A stretch of 64,000 bases of DNA from an uncultured Candidatus Poseidoniales archaeon (GCA_905181785.1 CAJIZC010000005.1:86538-150537); one strand, 5' to 3'; counted from the first letter of the stretch, positions 1-9,231 are shown. Translations and numbers: made by a program. The notes: generated by a model from the letters alone, not told the origin.

Positions 1-558
1 CTCTGAGGAAAAACCTTCAACGAAGAAAATGATGGCGTTTGGATTTGCGTTCAAAACCGCTCCAGTCACAGCGGAGCCGTGACCGTCGTTAGGGTCGTCC
101 AGGATCAGAATATCGCTGTCGCCATCTGGAGAACTGCCGATGATTTTGGTACCCGGGAAGTAAACGATGTCGCTTGCAGTAAGGGTGTCCCAACATTCGC
201 TTTTGTCCGCTTCATAGCGTTCTTGCCATGTGCCTTCAAAGGTCAAGGTACACACCTTGTTGACGCCAAGACCATCCTGAATCCATTGAGGATAGGTCTC
301 ATTGGTGCGGTAATGATCGTGATACACATTGATCCCAGTGTCAATTGGTGCGACAACAGAAAACGCTCGCCAATCATCGCCTTGTGGCGTCGTTTGTGCA
401 GTTGTCTGCGAAGCGGGGGATTCGTTCAACATTGCCAAAACTGTAGCAAAAGAAACGACTAGAATCGTCGCTAAACTGAGGGCCATCAACTGCTTAGCCC
501 CCATCGACTTTGCGCTTAATTCGCTGACCAAAAGCACAGCCTCCTCAGTTCCTGCCAT
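1..558 (-). CDS. Subtilisin-like serine protease (S8), truncated by window edge
   Basis: The frame is open from an ATG at 558 down to base 1, giving 186 residues with no stop, so the C-terminal part lies outside the window. A hydrophobic segment at residues 26-43 looks like a signal anchor. The catalytic Asp motif (APIDTGIN, Asp73) and the catalytic His motif (DGHGSAVTG, His160) of the subtilase family are both visible; the Ser motif should lie beyond the edge. It is probably an exported protease acting on environmental protein. It diverges from the oligoribonuclease gene 71 bp away. Family assignment is firm; substrate unknown. Confidence 0.85.
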   Translation of the reverse strand, partial: MAGTEEAVLLVSELSAKSMGAKQLMALSLATILVVSFATVLAMLNESPASQTTAQTTPQGDDWRAFSVVAPIDTGINVYHDHYRTNETYPQWIQDGLGVNKVCTLTFEGTWQERYEADKSECWDTLTASDIVYFPGTKIIGSSPDGDSDILILDDPNDGHGSAVTGAVLNANPNAIIFFVEGFSSE

Positions 559-629
559 GAACATCCCTCCACATCAGTGCCTCAAGAACCCTGCGCCCCA
601 TTGAAGAACCGCCACCTTGTGGCCGTTCT

Positions 630-1172
630 ATGAGCAAAGCCGGAGAACGCTTGGTTTGGATTGATCTTGAAATGACTGGCCTGGACGTCACCCGCGAATC
701 GATCATCGAAATTGCCACGGTCATCACAGACGGCGAACTGAATATTCTTGCTCAAGGCCCAAACTTGGCCATCAAGGTGGACGATTCACTGTTGGCCGAG
801 ATGGATGAATGGAACACCAGCCATCACACCTCAAGCGGCCTCGTGGACCGTGTGAAGCACAACAGTGTCAGCCTCGAAGAAGCAGAACAGCAGACCCTTG
901 AGTTTGTTCAAGAATGGGTGCCCGCTGGCGTTGCGCCACTGTGCGGAAACAGCGTTTGGAACGACAAAAAATTCATGGAAAAGGAAATGCCAAACCTCGT
1001 CGAACACCTGCACTATCGAATGATTGATGTTTCCACGGTCAAAGAATTGGCCCGCAGATGGTATCCAGAAGTGAAGCGATATGAGAAAAAAGGCGCTCAC
1101 CTGGCCCTTGATGACATCCTCGAATCGATTGAGGAACTGCGCCACTTCCGTTCTCGAGTGTTCAAGGATTGA
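630..1172 (+). CDS. orn: Oligoribonuclease (DEDDh 3'-5' exonuclease)
   Basis: A 180-residue protein of the usual Orn length. It degrades 2-5 nt RNA fragments to mononucleotides, the last step of RNA turnover. The ExoI motif WIDLEMTGLD is at residues 10-19, supplying the first Asp and Glu. An NSVWNDKKFM segment carries the ExoII Asp, and the ExoIII region near the C-terminus (KKGAHLALDDILESI) carries the DEDDh His and Asp. The ATG at 630 starts a protein aligning end to end with bacterial Orn. Orn is mainly bacterial and eukaryotic, so presence in an archaeon-like genome points to ancient transfer. Confidence 0.93.
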   Translation: MSKAGERLVWIDLEMTGLDVTRESIIEIATVITDGELNILAQGPNLAIKVDDSLLAEMDEWNTSHHTSSGLVDRVKHNSVSLEEAEQQTLEFVQEWVPAGVAPLCGNSVWNDKKFMEKEMPNLVEHLHYRMIDVSTVKELARRWYPEVKRYEKKGAHLALDDILESIEELRHFRSRVFKD

Positions 1173-1175
1173 AGT

Positions 1176-2051
1176 TCAAACCCGCCATGTGGCGTCGCTT
1201 GGATTCACGCCTTTGTGAAGTGACATAATTTGAGCCACAACCGCAACTGCAATTTCTTCGGGCGATTCAGCTCCAATGTTGACGCCAATGGGGCATATCA
1301 CTTGATCAAGAACCTCTTGTTTGACACCCTGATTCAAAGCAGCCTGTTCAAAGGCCTGCCATTTTGATCGGCTCCCAATCACACCAACTCGAGGCGACAA
1401 TCGGCCATCAAGAGGGGCGTTCTGATCCTGTAACGCAGCCAGAAGGCCCAACAAGCGAGTTTGATCTTCGGCCCAATCATGACCAAGCAGCAAAACATCC
1501 GAGTACCGACTGAGCGTCATTGCGTCGTGATGTTCGACAAAAGAAGATGCTTCCATGTGAAAGTGATCTTTGGCCTGAGGGAACAGGTTTGCGTTGCAAA
1601 ATTCTTCACGGGTATCGTGAATGGAATGCGACCATCCAAGCGCCTCAAGGGCCGGAGCAATTGCTTGGGCGCAGTGGCCTCCTCCAATCAGCAACACGTG
1701 TGGCATTGGAACAAGAACCTCCATACTGAGGGTAACGCGCCCCCCACATAGGGAATCTAACGCCGTTACTTCATAGCCCTTCGCACCCTTATTCAAACCG
1801 AATGTGTGCACTTCACCAGCAGGCAAGTTATGCTTGCTAAGCAGCAAGGCGCTTCGCTTCAGCACTGTCATTTCAAGACCAGCCCCCCCAACCGTACCGA
1901 CCCATTCCTCATCCAAAGAGCGCATGGCAAGTCGAGCGCCTGCCTTGCCTGGAACGCTTCCAGAAGTATCGATGACGCTTGCCAAGACGACCTTGTGGCC
2001 CGCCTCGAGTTGAGCCAATGCCCAAGCGAGAACGGTTGCTGTCATATTCAT
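1176..2051 (-). CDS. xdhC: XdhC/CoxI family molybdenum hydroxylase maturation protein
   Basis: A 291-residue XdhC-type protein, in bacteria a chaperone that sulfurates and inserts molybdenum cofactor into xanthine dehydrogenase-like enzymes. The N-terminal XdhC/CoxI domain shows GSVPGKAGARLAM and a CGGRV motif. The C-terminal Rossmann-like domain starts at HVLLIGGGHCAQA. It lies 44 bp downstream of mocA on the same strand, which strongly suggests a joint Mo-cofactor role. The ATG at 2051 is used; a second ATG at 2045 is equally possible. No molybdoenzyme is visible in this window. Confidence 0.85.
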   Translation of the reverse strand: MNMTATVLAWALAQLEAGHKVVLASVIDTSGSVPGKAGARLAMRSLDEEWVGTVGGAGLEMTVLKRSALLLSKHNLPAGEVHTFGLNKGAKGYEVTALDSLCGGRVTLSMEVLVPMPHVLLIGGGHCAQAIAPALEALGWSHSIHDTREEFCNANLFPQAKDHFHMEASSFVEHHDAMTLSRYSDVLLLGHDWAEDQTRLLGLLAALQDQNAPLDGRLSPRVGVIGSRSKWQAFEQAALNQGVKQEVLDQVICPIGVNIGAESPEEIAVAVVAQIMSLHKGVNPSDATWRV

Positions 2052-2095
2052 CGCTTGAAGCGCTTACACATACCCTTTGCCCTTGTGCTCGGTGC

Positions 2096-2683
2096 TTATT
2101 CAAGCAACACAGATTCAAGGCCCAGCAAAGCGTCTAAATCTTCAGGAGCGTCGATGTTAAGCCCAATGTGCGGGCAGGAACCTTGCACAAGTTGCGGCGC
2201 AATGAGGTCTCGAAGAGGTGTCTGGGGTGGCGCAGCGAGCACAGCCTCAATGTCGGGGTCATGAAGGAGCAAGGGATGGCCGGATCGGCCCTCATACGCC
2301 AGCGTTGAGGTGGCGGCTTGCCCCATGAGCAAGCGAGCATCGTTCGAAGTCCAACCCGGGCGGTCAACTGGGGCGATGACGACGCGCCTTGGCATGCGTC
2401 CCTTGTCCCCCATAAGCGACATGATGCCGCATTGAACACTCCCTGTACGCCCTTGTTCCGGCTTCTTGTTCACAACCACCGTCGCATCCACGGCCTTTGT
2501 CATGATTTCAAACAGCAGAGACTGGCGAGTGACGACGACGATTGGGGTGCAGCCTGCTTGTTGCAAACGTCGCACTGCAAGACCGACGAGGGTTGTCGGG
2601 CCAATGGGGACCAGTGCTTTTGGTTGACCCAACCGGCTGCTTGCCCCAGCGGCGAGAACAAGCGCTGGGCATCCCCGGACCAT
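2096..2683 (-). CDS. mocA: MobA/MocA-like molybdopterin nucleotidyltransferase
   Basis: A 195-residue nucleotidyltransferase of the MobA/MocA/GlmU fold. The N-terminal nucleotide-binding signature LAAGASSRLGQPKAL is at residues 10-24, and the metal-binding Asp is in VIAPVDRPGW. This family transfers CMP or GMP to molybdopterin; the adjacent XdhC favours the CTP-using MocA type serving xanthine dehydrogenase-like enzymes. It is the first gene of a two-gene minus-strand operon. A more general NTP-transferase role cannot be excluded without the partner enzyme. Confidence 0.8.
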   Translation of the reverse strand: MVRGCPALVLAAGASSRLGQPKALVPIGPTTLVGLAVRRLQQAGCTPIVVVTRQSLLFEIMTKAVDATVVVNKKPEQGRTGSVQCGIMSLMGDKGRMPRRVVIAPVDRPGWTSNDARLLMGQAATSTLAYEGRSGHPLLLHDPDIEAVLAAPPQTPLRDLIAPQLVQGSCPHIGLNIDAPEDLDALLGLESVLLE

Positions 2684-2728
2684 GGTGAGGGCTTAGATTG
2701 GGGTGTCAAGGCCTTTTCGATTTTCCTT

Positions 2729-2737
2729 GAAATACAC
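2729..2737 (+). promoter_or_regulatory. TATA-like box of the 2756 gene
   Basis: The A/T-rich element GAAATACAC is centred about 23 nt before the ATG at 2756, the spacing expected for a leaderless archaeal transcript. It lies in the short gap between divergent genes. Inferred from position and composition only. Confidence 0.35.
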
Positions 2738-2755
2738 TGACCGTTCTTTGCCTGT

Positions 2756-3526
2756 ATGAACGCAAGCGTATCCCCATTTACAGAACCAGAGCAGCGTTCG
2801 CTGGAACTTCTTGCCAGCATCATCGAAGCAAACCCTTGGGCGGAGAGTTTGGGTCAAGAAGAGCATGAAATCAAAATTAGGGTGCAAGGTCAATCGAAGC
2901 GTTGGTACCTTATTTCGGCTGCACGGCTCAAAGGTGCTATGACGAGGCTTTCCATCGACAGTTCGAACCCTTGGAGCGTGAACGTACAAGGGGGGGCCCG
3001 AAAGAGGGATATCATCCATAAAAATCAGTACTGCGCAAACCTCTGCCTCAACATTCGTCATGCATCTCCGCTGCCTGTTGGGGATCAACTCGCAGCGCTT
3101 GGACTCTCGCTTCACAATGATCTTACAACAGCAATGACCATTCCTCTGCTTGCTCAATTCCTCATTTGTCCGCGTGAAGAACTGGCCAAGATCATGGTGT
3201 TTCAAGATGAAATGGTTGTGTTTCACTCGATGGCTTTCGGCAATGAAGGGCCTTTTGGTGCATTTGAAGACCATGAGGAGTTTGAAGAAGAACCAGACAA
3301 TGTGCACGGGGGATGGGATGAGAGTTTCTTGGAGATTGAACCCTCGGAATCCGTCCCCTCACCTCAAGAAACTCGAGACAGGACCGCTGTTGAAGCAAAC
3401 CCTCCGTTTCAGGACCCGCCACAACTCAGCGAAGAGGAACTGGCTGAACAACGGATGTGGGAAGCCTATGAACAGCACATGGAAGAATTGGCTCAAAGCA
3501 GCCGTTGGGACGATAGATCGCCTTAA
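2756..3526 (+). CDS. Hypothetical acidic protein
   Basis: A 256-residue protein of unknown family. The first ~165 residues look globular with mixed alpha/beta character (KRWYLISAARLKG, MTIPLLAQFLICPREELAKIMVF). The last ~90 residues are strongly acidic and proline-rich, probably disordered, ending in a short Glu-rich helix (LSEEELAEQRMWEAYEQHM). No signal peptide or membrane segment is seen. It is monocistronic, convergent with the acyl-CoA dehydrogenase gene and divergent from mocA. No function is assigned. Confidence 0.75.
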   Translation: MNASVSPFTEPEQRSLELLASIIEANPWAESLGQEEHEIKIRVQGQSKRWYLISAARLKGAMTRLSIDSSNPWSVNVQGGARKRDIIHKNQYCANLCLNIRHASPLPVGDQLAALGLSLHNDLTTAMTIPLLAQFLICPREELAKIMVFQDEMVVFHSMAFGNEGPFGAFEDHEEFEEEPDNVHGGWDESFLEIEPSESVPSPQETRDRTAVEANPPFQDPPQLSEEELAEQRMWEAYEQHMEELAQSSRWDDRSP

Positions 3527-3532
3527 TTCGGC

Positions 3533-4681
3533 TCACAGGTCTTTAGTGATTTCACGGCCAATAATCATGCGTTGAACTTGCGATGAGCCCTCGTAGATTT
3601 GCATCACCTTTGCAGCCCGCATCAACCGAGCCACCGGGTATTCTTCTGAATATCCATAGCCACCGTACACCTGGACTGCATCAGTAGAAACTTCCATTGC
3701 GGTGTCAGCTGCAAATCGCTTTGCATGGGCAGCGGATTCAGTGTTGCGAATGCCAGCATCAGATTCAGCGGCCGATTTCCAAGTTAACATGCGAGACGCC
3801 TCAATCTTTGTTTTCATGTCAGCCAGCATGAATTGAATCGCTTGGTGTTGATGTAAATGCTTTCCAAACGTCTTGCGCTCTCCCGAATATTGCAATGCGT
3901 GTTCGTAAGAGGCGCGCGCCAAGCCCGTTGCGTGAGCGGCAATGTTTGGACGTGACACGTCAAAGGCCTTCATGGCGTTCATCCACCCTCCGGATTCAGA
4001 ACCGCCAATGAGGTGTTCGGCTGGCACCCTTACGTCATCGAAGTTAATCGAGCGAGTGTCTGAGCATCGCTGGCCCATGTTGCTTTCTTTCTTGCCAAGG
4101 CTGAACCCTGCTGCATCCTTCTCGACGATGAAGCCAGACATGCCACGGTAACCTGCGTCCATGTCTGTTTTGGCAAGAACGAAGAAGAAATCTGCATGAC
4201 CAGCGCCAGTGATCCACATTTTTGAACCGTTGATGATGTAATCATCACCGTCACGAACTGCGCTTGTTTTGCACGCTGCGACATCGGAACCAGCTCCAGG
4301 TTCAGTTACAGCGTACGAGGCAAGCGCTCCTTCTTCTGCAACCTTGCGTAGCCATACTTCCTTCTGAGCGTCTGTTGCCCCGGTGATAATAGGAGCGCAT
4401 GCGAGGGCGGTGGCGTAAGCTGCTGTTGCGAATCCAGGGTCGCCCCATGCCAGTTCTTCATTGACGAGGACTTCCTCCATTGATCCAAGACCAGGGCCTC
4501 CGTATGCTTCCGGGATGTGGAGGTTGAGCAAACCCATTTCGTGGGCTGCGAGGATTGTTTCTTTTGGGTAAGTGGAGGTCGCGTCCCAGTGTTCTGCTTT
4601 AGGACGAATCTCTTCCAAAGCAAACTCACGGGCGAGTTCCTTCAACATCTCCTGCATTTCATCGAGTTGGAAGTTGACCAT
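3533..4681 (-). CDS. Acyl-CoA dehydrogenase
   Basis: A 382-residue FAD enzyme catalysing the alpha,beta-dehydrogenation of acyl-CoA in beta-oxidation or branched-chain amino-acid breakdown. Family signatures include AVTEPGAGSD, a GSKMWITGAGHADFF segment, and a C-terminal GGYGYSEEYPVAR followed by MQIYEGSSQVQR. The Glu in IYEGSSQ (about residue 364) matches the catalytic base position of short/medium-chain enzymes. Electrons would pass to ETF, not seen here. Bacterial-type in appearance. Chain-length specificity cannot be read by eye. Confidence 0.93.
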   Translation of the reverse strand: MVNFQLDEMQEMLKELAREFALEEIRPKAEHWDATSTYPKETILAAHEMGLLNLHIPEAYGGPGLGSMEEVLVNEELAWGDPGFATAAYATALACAPIITGATDAQKEVWLRKVAEEGALASYAVTEPGAGSDVAACKTSAVRDGDDYIINGSKMWITGAGHADFFFVLAKTDMDAGYRGMSGFIVEKDAAGFSLGKKESNMGQRCSDTRSINFDDVRVPAEHLIGGSESGGWMNAMKAFDVSRPNIAAHATGLARASYEHALQYSGERKTFGKHLHQHQAIQFMLADMKTKIEASRMLTWKSAAESDAGIRNTESAAHAKRFAADTAMEVSTDAVQVYGGYGYSEEYPVARLMRAAKVMQIYEGSSQVQRMIIGREITKDL

Positions 4682-4718
4682 GCCAATGGGAGAAGGCCGC
4701 CCCTTATGTCTTCATTGT

Positions 4719-5903
4719 TTAGGAGAAGACAAGAACACCACGACGGTGCGCTTCGAGGGTGATGAGGAAGATTCCATAGATTGCAATCATAACCCATCCT
4801 TCCCACTTCTTGAATTCGTAGGAAGTGCGCATCATCAACAAAGCAGCAAAGCAACCAAAAATGGTGAATGGCATGATGATGTAAAGAATGAGATCGTGCC
4901 CCGCATCCGTGATCGCGAGGGGGTAAACCAATCCAGCAATACCGACGGAAAGCAACGGGTCGGTAATGTTTGAACCAATGAGGGTCCCAATCGCCACGCC
5001 TTGGCTGCGTTTTGCAGCCATCAAAGCAATGGTAAGTTCTGGAAGAGAGGTCCCAATGCCAAGAATCGTCGTGCTGACAATCGCATCTGGCACTTTGAGT
5101 TCATGTGCAATTTGAGCCACATTTTGAATCAATTCATTGGCAGCATAAACGGCGAACGTCAAGCCCACAAGCACCATGAGGAGGTAGGCCGCTGTACTCC
5201 AGGAAGTGCCTTGAACTTCAACTTGGATTCCATCTTCCATCTCTTCTTTTTGAATTTCCTTCCTGTTGGTCAACAACCATGTGATGTAAAGCAAATAAAG
5301 GCTCACGAGGATGGCAGCTTCCCATTGCTGTAGCGTCGCTTCTGTGATCAAAAAGAGGCTGAGGATGAGAACGGAGAGCACCATGATTTGGCCATCTCTT
5401 TTCAACCATGACTCCCTAATTTTCAAGCCCTTATTGATGACAACAACACCCAAAATCAAAGTGATTTGAACCAAAATCGAACCCAGAATGTTTCCAATAG
5501 CCGTATCTGCAAACTCCGGCGCCTCGGCAATGTTTGAAGCCGATGAGGCTGAAATGAGGATTTCAGGCAAGGAAGTTCCAATCGAGACGATGGTGAGGCC
5601 AATCACCACTTCGGGCAGGCCAACCCTGCGAGCAAGCCCCTTTGCACCTTCGATGAAGAAATCGGCGGAGAAAATCAACAAGAAAAGGGCGAGAATAACC
5701 ACGCTAAGCGCAACAATCAGGTTGTTAAGACTAATTCCGTTTGAGATTAATTTCACGGCTAAAAGGCCAAGAAAGAGGCCCCCAGTGGTGACAAGGGTCT
5801 GGAAATGAACCAGTTGGGGAATCCCCATTACCTCCTGGTCGGACCCCATGTTCAACGGTCGATGCCCTCCTTCTTCACCATTCTCCTTCAAGTCAAGCGA
5901 CAT
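4719..5903 (-). CDS. Sodium/calcium exchanger family membrane protein
   Basis: A 394-residue CaCA-family antiporter with about ten hydrophobic segments. Both alpha-repeats are visible: GLTIVSIGTSLPEI in the N-terminal half and TILGIGTSLPELTIAL followed by GTLIGSNITDP in the C-terminal half. The conserved Glu in each GTSLPE motif and the Asn/Asp of the GSNITDP segment bind Ca2+/Na+. A hydrophilic acidic loop (KEIQKEEMEDG) separates the halves. It is probably a plasma-membrane cation exchanger. Start ATG at 5903; an internal ATG (MGSDQEV) could also serve. Confidence 0.88.
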   Translation of the reverse strand: MSLDLKENGEEGGHRPLNMGSDQEVMGIPQLVHFQTLVTTGGLFLGLLAVKLISNGISLNNLIVALSVVILALFLLIFSADFFIEGAKGLARRVGLPEVVIGLTIVSIGTSLPEILISASSASNIAEAPEFADTAIGNILGSILVQITLILGVVVINKGLKIRESWLKRDGQIMVLSVLILSLFLITEATLQQWEAAILVSLYLLYITWLLTNRKEIQKEEMEDGIQVEVQGTSWSTAAYLLMVLVGLTFAVYAANELIQNVAQIAHELKVPDAIVSTTILGIGTSLPELTIALMAAKRSQGVAIGTLIGSNITDPLLSVGIAGLVYPLAITDAGHDLILYIIMPFTIFGCFAALLMMRTSYEFKKWEGWVMIAIYGIFLITLEAHRRGVLVFS

Positions 5904-5948
5904 GGGTGATTGAAAAGGGATTTAGAGCATGGCTGGCTCCAGCAAACC

Positions 5949-6572
5949 ATGTGGCAACGTGCCCTTGCCGAATTTGGTGGCACGTGGTTCATGGTGTTCA
6001 TTGGATGCGGGAGCATTGCACTTGGAGCGCCAGGTTGGTTGGTTTCATTGGCTTTCGGAGCAGCAGTTACTGCTGCAATCCTGGTGCTCCAGCCGATCAG
6101 TGGCGCTCACATCAACCCTGCAGTGAGCATTGCCTTCATGCGAACTGGCCACTTGGAACGTTCGGCATTGATGCCTTACATCACCGCACAATTGGGCGGA
6201 GCCCTGCTTGCAGCATGGATGCTGAATGGAGTCGGTCCAACTCAACTCGCAGACGGTGTAAGCGTTGTTGAGGCCACTGCCATTGAAGTGTTCATCACCT
6301 TCATGCTGATGGCTTCGATCTATTGGATTGTGATCAAGTCCAAAACTCATGTTTCAATTGCCTTTTTTGTTGGAGCAACGGTTGCTGTGCTGGCTTACTT
6401 TTTCGGACCCCTTACCGGGGCCTCGATGAACCCTGCAAGAACATTTGGACCGAACATGATGGAGGGATTGTATTCAAGTATTCCTTTCTATAGTTTTACG
6501 ACAATCGTTGGAGCCTTAATCGCAGCGGAGGTTTACCTGCGCTTTTACAAGAACCTACAGGCTCAAGACTGA
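5949..6572 (+). CDS. Aquaporin / glycerol facilitator family channel
   Basis: A 207-residue MIP-family channel with six hydrophobic segments and two NPA boxes, HINPAV (NPA at 56-58) and MNPARTF (NPA at 161-163, with selectivity-filter Arg164). By eye against AqpZ, the filter is Phe36, Ala149, Ala158 and Arg164. The His typical of strict water channels is thus replaced by a small residue, hinting at a wider pore for glycerol or other small solutes. An upstream TTG at 5910 would add 13 residues, but the ATG at 5949 matches the family N-terminus better. Confidence 0.88.
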   Translation: MWQRALAEFGGTWFMVFIGCGSIALGAPGWLVSLAFGAAVTAAILVLQPISGAHINPAVSIAFMRTGHLERSALMPYITAQLGGALLAAWMLNGVGPTQLADGVSVVEATAIEVFITFMLMASIYWIVIKSKTHVSIAFFVGATVAVLAYFFGPLTGASMNPARTFGPNMMEGLYSSIPFYSFTTIVGALIAAEVYLRFYKNLQAQD

Positions 6573-9166
6573 GCGGTAAAACGGACAACATCCACGACAT
6601 GTTCAGTCGATGGAACTGTGAAGTCTTCAAGCGGTGGGGAGAATGGAACCGGTGTGTCGATCGCACCGATGACAACGGGTGCTGCCTCAAGTGCGTAGAA
6701 ACTTGATTCCAAAATACGACTTTGCACCGTGTGGCCAAGACCTCCATTCCATTGCCCTTCTTGTAGAACAACCAGCCGACCAGTACGGGTGACGGAGTCG
6801 ATACAAGTTTGTGCATCAAAAGGAAGCAAGGTTCGCAAGTCGACGATTTCGACTTCGATGCCTTCCTTGGCTAGAGCATCAGCTGCTTGTTTGGCGACGT
6901 GAATCATCGCGCCCCAAGTCACGAGGGTGATGTCACGGCCACCACGGATGACCGCAGCCTTGCCGATTTTGAGGTGTCGTTGTTCTTCAATCGCTTTCTT
7001 CACCGGCTCTGTGTCGACCTTTTGATTGATGTTTTGACCCCAACCTGTCAAGCCACCTCCAAGGCCGTAAAGGCCAATGTGTTCAAGCATAATCACTGGA
7101 TCATCGAGTTCAGCGCCTTCCATGAGAAGGTCATAGGCGTCTTGTGGAGAACCGGGTGCGATAACAACCATTCCAGGGTCGTTTGCAAACCACGATTCAA
7201 TCATATTGGCATGGAAGGGTCCAGATCGAGTCTTGGCCCCTAAAGGCACCCGGATTGTCATGGGGCAATCAGCACCCCAGCGCCATCGAAGCATAGCGGC
7301 GTTATTGATCAAGGCGTTGTAGCCGAGTGCAGCAAAGCCACCAAATTGTATTTCCACCATCGGACGCATGCCAGAGAGAGCGGCGCCCGTGCCCGTATGG
7401 ACAATGACTGCCTCGCAAAGGGGCATGTCTACAAGTTTGTCAGCGTGGCCAGCATTTTTGAGCGCCATGTTCATCCCAAACGCCCCGGCTACTTCCATGT
7501 CTTCGCCAATGAAAACGCATTTCTCACCATGTCGAGTTGCGATGTCCGCCATCGCTTGTTGAATGGCTCTGGCGTAAGTCCAACCTCCTGTTTCGACATA
7601 GTTGAGGGTTGTTTCTCCGACTTCGAGAGGAGCGGTTGATTCGGATTCCAACGATGGTTGTTGGAGGCGTGCAAAGCGCTCTTGATGAGTCTCAGCATCG
7701 TTGAGTGTGGTGACGCCCTTCGTCACGGTCGCCGGGTCCGGCCAAGCCATTTCAGTGACATCGCTCAGGGCTTTGTCCACCATTGATTGCTCTTCTTCTT
7801 CCATGTTACTGAGTGCGATTTCGTCCACACCTAAATCCAAAAGCAGTTGCCGGTGGGTTGGCAGTGGGTCTTTTGCTTCCCAATACTCCAACAAATCTCG
7901 ATCCACATAACCGGGCGGGGTGCCCGAAGCGTTTCCTAAGTACAGATCATCATGATGATGAGCATGCCCGCATCCGCGCATGGTTTCCACGTGGATTAAG
8001 GTCGGGCCGCCGCCCTCCATTGCGAATTCTCGGGCGACCGCCGCACTAGCGTGCCATGCAGCAGGGTCAGATCCGTCAATGGTCCAAGCTGGGAAGCCCA
8101 TAGCAACCGCTTTATCAGCCCAAACTTCAACACCAGATTGCTTTGCTGGAGGCGTATCAAGAGCGATTTGATTGTTTTGTAAGATGTAACAAATGGGCAA
8201 TCCACGAGCTCCTGCGAGGTTCATGGCTTCCCAAAATTCGCCAGAAGATGATGCCCCTTCACCGATGCATGCAACGTGAAAGCGATCGAGGTTTTGTCGC
8301 CAAGCAGCAAACGCCAACCCTGTCATCGTTACGCTTGCAATCGGCAGAGGCGCTGTTGGAGGCAGCACGCCGACGTGCCACGCCCCGACGTGTAGATCGC
8401 GCCCGCCAGCATCCTTCCAACCGCCGTTTTGGTTGGACCCTGCTTTGCCTAGATTGGCAGCCATAACGTCAAGCGGTGTGTCCCCCATAGCGAGGCCAAG
8501 GCCAATATCCCGAATCATTGGAGCGACTAAATCCCCATCATAGCCTTGCCCGGGTCGAGCGTCTCGAGGTGAATCTTGTTGCCGATTGAGAGCGGTTGCC
8601 ACAGCGACAACGCCTTCCTGCCAGGTGGAACGGAAGCCTTTACCTCCAAATCGACCGCCATCAGGGGTCGACATACCGTCGGTGTAAATGGTCTTGAGAT
8701 GAGCATCGAGTTTTCGCGTACGGGTCATCAAGCGTTGCCACTCAAGACGGTCGCCAATGTGGACCGCCATGTAATGAGCAAGCCGTCGGAAGGTGAGGCG
8801 CAGATCGATGAGGAAGTGTTGTGAACGGCGATCAAGGAATTCAGTCATCGTTCGACGGGGAATGACTTCAACCGCTTCGTCTTCACCCATCTTCGCCTGA
8901 ATTTGGGCTTGCAGGCCCCTGTGTACTGCTTCAATGAAACGATTGGTGAAGGTGTGCCATGCTTCTCCCTCAAACTGGCTTGGTTCGTTTTCAATCAAGA
9001 CATCCCAAACATTGGCTACCAAAAACAGGTGGCCGTCATGGCGTTGGGCCACGAAACGAAGGAGTTCCCTGCGAGCAGCGTCAGCAAGCAAAGGCTGATT
9101 GAATTTGAGCGGTGAACTTGCCCTCCATTCTGAACCGTGAATTACGGGCAAGTCGCTTTGGCTCAT
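6563..9166 (-). CDS. 2-oxoacid dehydrogenase E1, alpha and beta subunits fused
   Basis: An 867-residue fusion. The E1 alpha-like part (roughly residues 90-440) has the TPP motif GEGASSSGEFWEA followed by ILQNNQIA. The E1 beta-like part (about 520-860) begins at YARAIQQAMADIA and contains FIGEDMEVAGAFGMNMAL, VEIQFGGFAALGYNALIN and RVPLGA. It decarboxylates a 2-oxoacid, branched-chain or pyruvate type, and passes the acyl group to a lipoyl E2. No E2 or E3 gene is adjacent. An in-frame GTG lies at 9184, but the ATG at 9166 (MSQSDLPV) is preferred. It converges with the aquaporin gene, overlapping it by 10 bp. Confidence 0.9.
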   Translation of the reverse strand: MSQSDLPVIHGSEWRASSPLKFNQPLLADAARRELLRFVAQRHDGHLFLVANVWDVLIENEPSQFEGEAWHTFTNRFIEAVHRGLQAQIQAKMGEDEAVEVIPRRTMTEFLDRRSQHFLIDLRLTFRRLAHYMAVHIGDRLEWQRLMTRTRKLDAHLKTIYTDGMSTPDGGRFGGKGFRSTWQEGVVAVATALNRQQDSPRDARPGQGYDGDLVAPMIRDIGLGLAMGDTPLDVMAANLGKAGSNQNGGWKDAGGRDLHVGAWHVGVLPPTAPLPIASVTMTGLAFAAWRQNLDRFHVACIGEGASSSGEFWEAMNLAGARGLPICYILQNNQIALDTPPAKQSGVEVWADKAVAMGFPAWTIDGSDPAAWHASAAVAREFAMEGGGPTLIHVETMRGCGHAHHHDDLYLGNASGTPPGYVDRDLLEYWEAKDPLPTHRQLLLDLGVDEIALSNMEEEEQSMVDKALSDVTEMAWPDPATVTKGVTTLNDAETHQERFARLQQPSLESESTAPLEVGETTLNYVETGGWTYARAIQQAMADIATRHGEKCVFIGEDMEVAGAFGMNMALKNAGHADKLVDMPLCEAVIVHTGTGAALSGMRPMVEIQFGGFAALGYNALINNAAMLRWRWGADCPMTIRVPLGAKTRSGPFHANMIESWFANDPGMVVIAPGSPQDAYDLLMEGAELDDPVIMLEHIGLYGLGGGLTGWGQNINQKVDTEPVKKAIEEQRHLKIGKAAVIRGGRDITLVTWGAMIHVAKQAADALAKEGIEVEIVDLRTLLPFDAQTCIDSVTRTGRLVVLQEGQWNGGLGHTVQSRILESSFYALEAAPVVIGAIDTPVPFSPPLEDFTVPSTEHVVDVVRFTAQS

Positions 9167-9231
9167 GGTTCGGCCAATCGTCACCCAAATACAAACCCCA
9201 CGGGCGATAAAGTTGCTGCAAATCAGCGACT

